Below, in pieces: positions 22,683 through 32,900 of a DNA stretch of 64,000 bases. How positions within the stretch are numbered: position 1 is the first letter of the stretch; every line of letters begins with the position of its first letter. This DNA comes from Melampsora larici-populina 98AG31 (lineage: Eukaryota; Basidiomycota; Pucciniomycetes; Pucciniales; Melampsoraceae). Under the pieces are notes generated by a model. The model was not told the origin of the DNA. It saw nothing but the letters and a program-made list of their open reading frames with translations, and made no database searches. Made by a program: the position numbers and the translations under genes. The DNA lies in NCBI RefSeq assembly GCF_000204055.1, contig NW_006768784.1:370624-434623 (forward strand), given 5' to 3'.

Positions 22683-23890
22683 TCACATGTCTGTGAATGT
22701 TTTTCACATATATGTGAACTATACATATATATCAAGACAGATATCCAATTGTGATTCACACATATGTGAATGGGATTCACACATATGTGAATGGGATTCA
22801 CACATATGTGAATGGGATTCACACATGTGAATGGGATTCACACAGTATGTGAAAGAATTTCACACATATGTGAATGGGATTCACACATATGTGAATGGGA
22901 TTCACACATATGTGAATTTCACACATATGTGAATGGGATTCACACATATGTGAATGTGACTTACAGATGTGTGACAAATATTAACATATGTGTGAAATAC
23001 AATCACATATATGTGATTGTGATTCACATATATGTGAATCACAATCGGATATTTGAATATTTTTGGAAAGGTATTCACCTCTATGTGATTATTTTTCACC
23101 TCTATGTGATTGTATTTCACGCATATGTGAAAACTATTCACATATGTGTGAAAAATAATCACATAGAGGTGAATACTCTTACGCATATGTGAAATATATT
23201 CACATATGCGCGAAGAGTATTCACCTCTATGTGAAAGACTTTCACATATATATCAATATTTTTCAACAATATGTGAAGGATATTCAACTATGTGTGTATC
23301 CTTCACATATTATTAAATATCTTTCACATATGTGTGAACAATATTTTCACGCATATGTGAAAAAAAAAGCTTTCACATCTATGTGAAAGCTTTTCACACA
23401 TATGTGAATATTTTTCACATATGCGTGAAATACAATTACATATGTGTAAAGAAAGATTTTCACAGATATGTAAAGATCTCCTGGATCACACTCACATATG
23501 AACACATCATCCTTCAAAAATATGTGAATGTTTAGGTGATTATATGTAAAGAAGATGTGAAGTATAATCACCTAACTGTGAAGGAAAACCATTCACATAT
23601 GTGTGAATGCCTTCACATATATGTGAATGTATACGTACATATCAATCACATATATGTGTCTCATAATCACATATGTGTGATTGTGAGGTTTCTCTCTCAG
23701 ATATATGTAAATATGAGATACAGATGTGAAAGTCATTCACATATGTGTGACAGAGCTTGGTATATGTAATCTCATGGATCACGCATATGTGAATGAGTGT
23801 CACATACAAGTGATCCATGAGATTACATATGCCACAATCTGTCACATGTGGGTGATCACAGAAATCACCCATATGTGAAATCTAAGGATC
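22683..23890. repeat. Palindromic CACATATGTG satellite, ~1.2 kb
   Basis: Dozens of TTCACATATGTGAA-type palindromes, with variants CACATAYGTG, CACGCATATGTG and CACCTCTATGTG, spaced irregularly at about 15-30 bp. The region is almost all motif. Frames reading Ile-Tyr-Val-Asn-His and similar on both strands are by-products. Confidence 0.92.
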
Positions 23891-23982
23891 GAAATCCTGG
23901 GGTGAAAAGTTTTCACCGAATCACCCCAGGAGTATTTCTCTTCCCCATTAAATTCAATATCACCTCGAGACTTCACCTCAAG

Positions 23983-26440
23983 ATGGAAGAAACACCAACT
24001 GTGGAGAACTCTGCCGATTGTACTGCTGCCAATACTCGTACTGCTAATACGACTACTCCTGATACGACTACTGCCAATAGGACCACCGCTGATCAGAATC
24101 CTGCCGATGCAACTACAACCGAATCTTCACTTACTTGTCTTCCACCTCCTGCAGGAGGTTCCTATGACACCAGTGCCGCCGCAGAAATCTTCCTCAAGAA
24201 CTTCGCAAGTGATCATCATTACGCTTTATCATCGATGGATTCGAAGCCAAGGTTCAAGAAGTGGAAATGCGTTTTAGGACCCAATCAAAAGCAATTGCTG
24301 AAGCTTGTTGAAGATCCCCAGGCATTGATCCCGACTTGTCCTTTCTCAGTTTCCGCCAAATTCGAAACGAGTGACCGAACCTGGACGATCATCGTTAATC
24401 ATCCTAATCACGATCATGGCCCCATACCCAACTTGAAACCGCCAAAGCTCCCAAGTCTGGAACCCACCATTGCTAAGAAACGAAAACAACGAAGTGATGC
24501 GATAGTACTTGATCTTACTTATGAATCCGATGGCGCCGACGAAACTACTGAAGAGCCTGTAGATGATTACAAGACGCTGATCACCAAACTGAAGAAACTG
24601 GATGTGAATACCCGTGCATCGCTAATGGGGCGGTTCTTGCGAGATTGTGAGATTGCCCTTGAGGTTTGCGATGCATCAAAAGAACCAAAGGTTCAACCCA
24701 AGATTGTAAGCTAGCTTGTTTTCCTTCTTCTATCAGGTTGCTAGTGAAGATAGGAATCTGATGATTCGATCAAAAATGACTACCTCTTTAGGAAGGAACG
24801 AATCAACACAAAATTACCTCCGAATCTACCACCCCCAAAAAGGTTGAAGAGAACGGCAAGGTTAGTATATAGCTTTTAATCAATCAATCTCTTTGATTAG
24901 TCAAGTAGCTGAATGTTTCCCACTGATAGCAAAAATCGAAACCAAAAGCCAAAGTTTCTGTACAGCCTGAAGCACCTCGAAAGCAGTCTGGCGACTGCAA
25001 AGTAGTTCACGCCCCGATTATGAATGAGGAAGATGATACCATGGCAGACGATGCCCCGGTTACGAATCAGCAGGATGATATTGAAGTGTCTACCTCCGAG
25101 AAGCAGCAAGAGGTTGCTGATCACCCTGAAAGGGATGATCGAGCTGACTCCCCTCTCACCTCTCAAGGTGATATTCCTTCACCTGTCACCGCTCGTACTC
25201 GGCAAGTGGCTCCTCCGGATAAAAGGTCGAGCTCTGTCAAAACTCGTAAATCGGTCAGAGTTACCTCACAAACTATGGAAAGTATAGTAAGTGGATGACT
25301 TTGAGAATGTTTGCCTTATCGATTATCTGACAAGCTGACTTTGATGCAGCAGGATCAGCCTGCAAGCAAGAGGCCGAAACGCTCCGAGGTCCCGAAGAAG
25401 TCTGAACCCATGCCGAAAAAGTCTGAACCCGTGCCGAAAAGGTCAGAACCTGTAAGTTATTATTTGAGGTGCTCGCTTTCATTGGTCTCCAAAGCTCCAG
25501 GTGGATTTCTCTATTTGGATTTTGCTGACATACCAATTAGTTCTCCCTTCAAAATATATCCTCCGTAGCAAAAGAAGAACTCGAAAAACAAAAACAACAA
25601 AAAAAAAAAAACTTGTAAATGCTAAACCGGAAGAACAGGTGTTGATAGTGAGTATCTCAGCTCAGTATATGTATCACAAAGAGTTTTGATATACTGAATC
25701 ACCAATCCAAACAGAAATGGGATTTTTTAGAAACGCTTCCTAAGATACTCTATCCATTTGTCAAATCAGCAACAAATGTTAAACCGAACGGACTGTGTGC
25801 TTTTTCTTCTATTGCGGTATCCCTTGGATGGCCTGAACAGGATGCTGTAAAGGTGCGAGCATTGATGGCTGCCGAGGTGCGAGAGAACTATGAATGGTAC
25901 GAGGAGAACTTGCCGAAAATCAGCGCGTGTGGCACGACTATCAGCCATATGTTGGCTATACTGGAAAATCGGAAAGGATACGCACCACGGCGATTGTGGT
26001 ATCCAATGCCGGGTGGCTGTTGTGTTATCGCAAATACGTTCAAGAAACCGGTAATATCATATTCTTCCAATCTTACTGGATCATGCACTACACTCCCTTT
26101 TTTATCAGGCCCAAAAGGATCTACTCGACCCATCATTATGGCTGTCATCTGGAATTCCCACTGTATCTCTCTGGACCTCGAGTTCACTCCAACCCTACCG
26201 ATTCCATACATCCATCCAGACTGGTCGACTTTGAGCACTCGTAAAGCTAAGGGTGGTTGGGAAGGTTTTTTTGATGATAATATTAAGGTGTATAGAAGAT
26301 GGCGCAAGGAGTCCAATTCAATTGTTAATCCAAACTGTGCAAGGGGTGTGATATCGGATGATGATGATGAGGATGATGAGGATGAGGATGATGAGGATGA
26401 TGATGAGGATGATGAGGATGATGATGATGATGAGGTATGA
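23983..26440 (+). CDS. OTU-like cysteine peptidase encoded by the KDZ element (one-base frame error)
   Basis: Six exons: 23983-24705, 24792-24860, 24930-25286, 25350-25451, 25569-25647 and 25715-26440, about 684 aa. The N-terminus has Thr/Ala repeats (NTTTPDTTTANRTTADQN). Residues about 70-170 contain KKWKCVLGPNQKQL and WTIIVNHPNHDHGP, resembling a FAR1/WRKY-GCM-type zinc ligand set; this is weak. The middle is basic with repeated KKSEPVPK units. The last exon is OTU-like: PNGLCAFSSIAVSLGWPEQD supplies the candidate Cys, followed by VRENYEWYEENLPK. Then NSHCISLDLEFTPTLPIP resembles the OTU His loop. An Asp/Glu tail follows. Exon 5 holds a 13-A run; 12 or 15 A would keep frame, as read it stops at once. 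Deubiquitinase or deSUMOylase-like action on host factors is plausible but inferred. Confidence 0.62.
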
Positions 26441-26694
26441 GATTCTTGTAATATGGAATTTTTAACTTATCTCAGAAGGTAAGAAAGACAAACAAAATAA
26501 TGAATAGGAATAGGAATGGTTTGGAGGTGCTTTTTGGAATACTAGTTTTTATATGCGGTTAGGAGAATATCTTGTAAATATGTCTGCTTTTATGTGTTTA
26601 GAAATCATAATTCAAATTTGAATTGCGTATGGGCATTGGGGATGAGCCAATCTTTAAATTGAACCACTTCAAACATTGAACCCAGATCTCATCA

Positions 26695-27497
26695 CTTTCA
26701 CATATGGGTGAATGGCCTTCACCCATATGTGAGAGTGATTCACATATGGGTGAATGGCCTTCACGCATATGTGAAAGTGATTCACATATGTGTGAAAGTG
26801 ATCACCCATATGTGAAGGTGATCACTCACATATGGGTGAATGGCCTTCACCCATATGTGATCACTTTCACCTATGGGTGAATGGCCTTCACGCATATGTG
26901 AAAGTGATTCACATATGTGTGAAAGTGATCACCCATATGTGAAGGTGATCACTCACATATGGGTGAATGGCCTTCACCCATATGTGATCACTTTCACCTA
27001 TGGGTGAATGGATGTGATCACTTGCAAATTCACATATGAGTGAATGTACTTCACCCATATGTTATCACTTTCACCTATGGGTGAATGGCATGTGATCACT
27101 TTCACATATGCGTGATCTGAGTGCACCCACATGTGAACATAATTGAATATGGGTAAATGGGATTCACCCAAATGTAATTATGTTGATGTATGGATGATTT
27201 ACCTTTCTTCATTATCACATACATATATGAAAATGATTCCATATCTCAAACTCAATCAGATATTGGATACTTTTCACATATGGGTGAACCAAAATCACCC
27301 ATGTGTGAACATGATAATGGCATTCACGCATATGTAATCATGTTGAGGTATGGATGATTTCTATTTGTGGTCACATAGGTGTATTTCGTTGGTTTTGTAT
27401 CTACATCTTCCATATCTAATAAATTATTTCACTTATATGTGTTGGTAATTCACACTAATGTGATAGAATTTCACACTAATGTGATGCAATTTCACCT
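26695..27497. repeat. CACATATGGGTGAATGGCC satellite and dispersed GTGAA motifs
   Basis: 26695-27110 alternates TTCACATATGGGTGAATGGC, CTTCACCCATATGTGA and GTGATCAC motifs; part of it (26805-26865) recurs nearly exactly at 26925-26985. Motifs thin out to 27497, where the right inverted repeat starts. The motif here has GGG variants not seen in the left satellite. Confidence 0.9.
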
Positions 27498-27766
27498 CCA
27501 TGTGAATGACATTCACATCAGTGTGAATTTGATTCCTGAAATTTCGCGTGGGTATATGTTGTCCTTGACCATATGCCAATATGTGGGCATAGATGGTGTT
27601 ACAGGTCCTCACAGGTCATGTAGCGGTGGATAGAGTACTTAGCGGTGAGTTTTGATCCGACGCGTCGGGGCGGCGGCGCGTCGGACAGGGGGGTTTTGGC
27701 TATAAGTCGATAGGAAGTACACATTTCCTATCGACTTATACCCGACGGGTCGGGTAGGCACAGGTG
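27498..27766 (-). repeat. Right terminal inverted repeat of the KDZ element
   Basis: Reverse complement of the left repeat, ending GGGTCGGGTAGGCACAGGTG. The hairpins seen at the left end are all conserved here, including the 16-bp arms TATAAGTCGATAGGAA and TTCCTATCGACTTATA around an 8-nt loop. Conservation of stem structure at both ends argues that it matters for the element. Confidence 0.9.
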
Positions 27767-28049
27767 TGTTAAACAGCCTCAAATGACATGGGATAATGAC
27801 TGCTTCCAAGTCACTCTTGGACTAGCTTCATAATCACCAAGTTGAGTTCTATAATATCAATCTCAAGTAACTTTTCCGCCCAAGGAGACCAAGGTCAAGT
27901 CGTTATGGAACACTGAGAAATCAATCACTTAGTGAACAGCAAAAAGGGCATATTGATCTTCAGAAGATGATCCAAAGTTGACATTCTCAATTAGATGTTG
28001 GTAACTTGCTCATTAACAAATGGGAATGTAATTTAATTTGGACTGTAAC
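27767..28049. other. Right flank of the KDZ element
   Basis: No gene seen. It does not continue the tyrosine recombinase that is cut off at the left end, so the two flanks do not match as a simple insertion would predict. Confidence 0.5.
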
Positions 28050-28690
28050 ATTTCATGTATGTTTGCTAACGGGTTGGATCTTTTGTTGCCCTTCTTTCCA
28101 GCTGTGATGTCATTGCTGTTTACCAACCAATCTGAATTCAATCCCATTGTGTTTACTATTGTCTTTTCCTTTCCTATCTCATTTCTGTTTTTTGTTCTTC
28201 ATATCAAAGCTTTTTGCGCCCACCCACCCTGTCCCTGTTTTATTCAAAATCAATTACCTTTCTTTTTGTTTGTTGATTGTTTCTTTTATGTCTTGTTTAT
28301 TGTTGTTGGTTATGTTCATGTAGTATTGTGTTCTTTGTGGCTCAGCTGTCTTTGTTTGATCTATCTTTGATCTTTTTGTGTGTCTCTGGTGTTTTGTTAT
28401 GATCTTTCTTATTATTATTCTCATCTTATCTTATATTGTGCTTTTAATTTCCTATTTAAGTTGGGTTTTTCCTTAGTTCTTTAGCTATGATACGGCTTCA
28501 AGGGTTTGGTTCCTCTTTTTTATATATTTTTTCTTATTCTATATTGTTATCAGGTAGTGTGTTATAGTTTATTATGTCTAGGGCCCTAGCCACCCTGTAG
28601 GGTGTTTTTTGTTTCAAGTAATTCATAACCCTGGGCTGTTCTAGCCCAGGGATATGCCCAAAACCACTTGTCTTTTAGTTGTTCCAGATA
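28050..28690 (+). repeat. Dispersed repeat, copy 1
   Basis: Pyrimidine-rich on the + strand. Shares ordered blocks with the reverse complement of 57955-58490: GCTATGATGTCAT-like near 28100, GCGCCCACCCACCCT at about 28218, CTAGCCACCC followed by GTAGGGTGTTTT at about 28586, and a CATAACC...GGGCTG...CTAGCC...AGGGAT...GCCCAAAACC string to about 28665. No coding capacity seen. Element class unknown; the shape fits an LTR or an untranslated region of a retroelement. Confidence 0.7.
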
Positions 28691-29957
28691 TTGAGTATCG
28701 TAAGTCTTTATGAATTATATTTCATATAATTTGATTATATACCAGATCAAATCAATGATTCAGACTGTGAGATTGTGATATGTTGGATTGGATATCAGTG
28801 GATGCTTTCAAAGTTTTTTTCATTGAATTTGAATGACATTATGTAACTCAATCATTGTCCTACACTGTTTCTTGCTCTGTTCTTGTTTTTCATCTGTCAA
28901 TATTACATCATGTATGTTGTTACATCACTGATCCTATGATGTCATACATTGATTCATTTTTTGTTTTCTCTTTATAACCTGACCTCAAACAATAATCAGA
29001 TATTTTTCCTTTTTCTTCATCTGATTGCTTCTTCTAACAATCTTACTTTGTTTTGTTTGTTTCTCATCTTACTTCTAAGATTGTTCTGTGTTTGGAATAA
29101 GCCCAACATAATACTTGTGAGTAAATTGGTTGAATACATTCTTGAGTTGCAAAGCAAAACTGTTGATAACTGTGATGCAACCTCTCATCAGGTGCTCTTT
29201 GACATCATCTACTGTTAGCCATCATGGAGACTGCAATCTAGAGTTCCCAAATACCGCTGCCAATGTTCCATGACTTCTGCAATGCGGTAGCTCTCTCTAT
29301 AGTCCGCACAAACTCCCAAATACCAACTGCACTTGTTTTCACTACTTGGGAAATTTCAATTAGTCTCTGCACCACACCCCTCAATCAAAAAGATGTGATA
29401 AGACTGTTGACTCAGAGTTGGAGTGTACACAAATCAGGGCTAAGTTTTTTACGCTTTAATGCTCTATATAAGCTGGAGCACCAGGAGATTATGTACATCA
29501 TTAGGCAAGATGCAAGGCAAGAGAAGCAATGATGTTCAGTCATACAGTCAGGATTTCTCACTGTTCTCAATTTGTCATAGATACGACACAAGTTTAGATT
29601 AAAATATCAAAGTTGTTCCCAATGCCACAGGAACATCAAACACCAAAAAAATGTTTCTGTAGACAATTAAGAAGACAAACAAGTCAATACAAGTGAATTT
29701 GAGATAAGCCATTTTGCATCCTCTACATTAGACCAAAGATCTGAGATCACGAAGCAAAAAATATAGGCAGAGCAAAAGAAGGATAACTTCTTTCCGACGC
29801 TAGCCATTCTCACATCCATTTTCGGGGGCGGCACCCATAAAACTGCTGCGGTTGTACATTTTTGTCATATTTTCAAGTTTCTATATCACTATCATTACCA
29901 ATAATCAGCATAGGCAGAAGAAGAAAGATAAAGCAGTTTTCCGTGTTGTTTGGTTTA
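28691..29957. other. Spacer without recognisable gene
   Basis: AT-rich. Short open frames at 28949-29218 and 29263-29532 show no family resemblance. Contains the 3' flank of the HECT ligase gene. Confidence 0.45.
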
Positions 29958-32900
29958 TTACGAAAGATGGAACGAATCTGCGCCTTCTCTCATGGCGATA
30001 TCCAGCTTTTGAGTTGCGACATCTGTGCTTGAGTATTCTGGTAGTTTGAGATACTGTAAATCAAAAGGATCATATCAGTCCAGGCTGACAAAGATACAAC
30101 AGCAAAAAAGCAGGTTACCCACATTCACACATGTCATCACTGAAGGAAGGTACTCATCGGGCACATGACCAGACTCAGCGGCTTTGCGAACCACTGTTAG
30201 TGGAGGATGAAGGCCTCGGAACCCTCCAATCGGTAATTTGGGTGCGCCTGAGCCAAATCAGCAAGCAGAGTGCATTAGTCAACAAAACAATACGATATAC
30301 CCGAGAAAGGATACCCACCAGTGATGAATTGGAGAAATTCGCGACGTGAGGTGACATCGTAGGTCGACATGATCTGGATGAGATCACGGATCGCGCGAGA
30401 TTCCATATTGTATCCATGATCAGCACGCATTGACGAAGTCAAGGCTGGAAGCCGGCAAGGAAGGAAATTAGTGTCAATAGGGCTTGTCAGAAGCGGGACG
30501 TTCAAGGAAGAACATACTTTCGGCTGACCAGTCCTCCATCTCAGCATTCCCGAATATATTCACAATCTCATCTGGTGTGAAACTCTTCAAGTCTCGAATT
30601 GGGAAAACCGTAGAGAATCCACTCTTGAAGACTTCCAGCTGCTTTGCCACACCTTTCGAAAGCGTCCAATCAATCACCAAATCAATAAACTCTTCGATGT
30701 TTCCAATCGTGACCGTTTTATCGCTTCCATCTGGCTTCATTTCGATTTCATCATATCCAGGTAAAACAAACTCCAATGCAAGGTCTTCTACTGTGGCTCC
30801 ATCAATTCGAATGACTTTGATAGCCTCTTCAAGCTCGGAGCCGCTTAGTTCTGCCTCCAAGCGCCGTTTTTCGACTACATACTGCATCAGATGTTCCAAT
30901 GACCCTGCCAGAGCAGAGTCTACCAACTTGACGCTTTCGATCGTCTGAGGTACCTCGTAATCGAGTACCAATTTCGCGAAACTTCGACTAAGACTGATAT
31001 CCACAATTCTTGAATCCATCAATGCTTTAGCCATAAATTGTCCCAAGACCTTGAATTTCTTCAAACGTTCCAGTCCTGATTCGCTTTCACACATCTCTTG
31101 GTCCATCGGCGCCGGGAAAAGTCCAGTCTTACTAAAGACATGTACACTATCACTACTGCCCTCATGATCTCGCCACATCTTGTATTGGCGTTCTGCAAAG
31201 GCCTTCGATGCTAGTGAAAAGAATTCTAGCGTAGGTCTGCACGAAGTAAACCCATCCGTATTGTTATCAATTACTAATGGCGAAACATAAAGGGATAAAG
31301 CAAAAATGTCACTGACCCTAAACCAGTTCCTACTTCGTCGAAATATTCGACTTCTAACATCGCCCGACAAGAAGAATACAACTCGAAGACTTTGATCAAG
31401 GACTCCAAGATCTTCTGACGACTTATACGAACTTTTTGTCGTTGGAGTCGGCCTAGCAGGCCCAAGTTTTCATCTCGTCTTGAGCTGTCCGATCTTGCTT
31501 GGCCGACCCATTTCTGAATTAGACGCTGAATCAGAGAATAGCGAAAGATGGTGAACATATGCTATATGTTGAAGATGAAGGCAGATGACTTACTGCATAG
31601 CCGAAAGAGGTACTTTGTAGGAATGAGAATCTGTGGCAGATCATATACACAAGAGGTTAATACTCATAGTAGTCTGGCAAATCATGGAAATCACTTGCCT
31701 GGTCTCGAATGGAAATAAGAAAGGGAATTGCTGCGGTAAGTCGCACGCCCAATCTGGCAAACAAGCGCTCGCTACGATCATAGGTTCTTCTAATTGTCGA
31801 TTCAGCTTGGCGGTCAGTTTGTTATTGATAAACACGGCTTCCGCTTCGGCCATGTTCCGAGCCGTTGCACTCGTTCCTTGGAGCTCAGCCCAATCAAGAT
31901 TGAGAACATAGAGAGCTCTCAACAAGCGAAGGATTGCAGCCTGTTGAGATCCCTCGGGGATCGAAGCTGGAAGTGAGCCAGCTTCTTCGCGTGATCCAGG
32001 AGTGACGGATGATGCGTCCTCATTCAAAGTTGGCGCTGGCCCGTCATGTTTGCGATAAGTCACAGTGTAGACGTTGTTCCATAGATTTCTTCCGGCTGCT
32101 TGTCCTCCGCCAGTCTGTAACTCGTGAGTGTAGACTGCACCATAGATCGTGGTGTCAAGAGAGATAGCCTGACCACCGAGACTGAAGGTAAGATGCCAAT
32201 CCTTAGGCTCAGCCTTGACCGCAGCGGCGTATGAGGACTTGGATGGACGCAAGCTGCTCGCACTGCTGGTCATCATGCCCACCAAAGCATGCCCTGAATG
32301 TTTCGCAAGGGATGAAGGAGGTCGGCTACTTAATGGAGTGGCAACGCGAGTGCCATGAGGGGTGTGAACTTCAATCTTGGTGCCATCAGCTGTGGGCTGG
32401 ACATTGATCGGAGGCTCGTCATTGGAGTTGGATTGCTGGGAATCCATAACATCCTCATCAATAGGTCCAGATATCTGCTCATCTACGTCCATGATGTCGC
32501 CTCGACCACGATCGTCGACATTGAGAAGTGCAGAGGTTGAAGCTAAAGGGTCGGTAGCAGAGACTCTTGAAACAGCATCTTGATTGAGATCATCAGCGGT
32601 CAAACCCTTCCCACTGAGTCTAGAGCTCCGGCGAGGGACGTAGGAGGTCTGAGCCGAAGATCCATCAGTATTTCCAACAGTAGGCGTGGCGGTAGGGGCT
32701 GAAGAGGAAGGTGACGCAGTAGGGGGCAGGTTCGAATGGGATTCATTTGTTGAAGGAAGGGTAAAAGCTGAGGCCGAATCGGGAATTCCAGATGAAGCGA
32801 CTGAGGAAGGTAAGCCAGCCGCTGCAGCAAAGGCTGCGAGCATGCCAGATAGGCGACCTGATGATGATGGTCGACCAAGACGTTCGTCATCTTGTCCCTT

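Larger units (their letters stand above)
9328..27766. mobile_element. 18.4-kb KDZ DNA transposon with TET/JBP and OTU cargo
   Basis: Defined by inverted repeats of about 270 bp at 9328-9597 and 27498-27766, clearly the same sequence in opposite orientation. Inside: KDZ transposase (-), HMG-like protein (+), TET/JBP dioxygenase (-), small Arg-rich protein (+), OTU-like peptidase (+), and at least six blocks of palindromic TTCAC/GTGAA repeats. KDZ elements with TET/JBP genes are known in basidiomycetes. I could not find a convincing target-site duplication: the left flank ends GAGTATC and the right flank begins TGTTAAAC. The element may have recombined with another copy, or one boundary may be slightly wrong. 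Confidence 0.8.

Noticed and set aside
22812..23872. Ile/Tyr/Val/His-rich frames in the CACATATGTG satellite
   Set aside because: Pure repeat translation on both strands.
23848..23982. Upstream Met at 23848 as the start of the OTU-like protein
   Set aside because: The extra N-terminus is translated from satellite motifs; the Met at 23983 begins sequence with normal coding character.
27379..27633. Frame crossing into the right inverted repeat
   Set aside because: Composed of satellite motifs and TIR sequence; no support as a gene.
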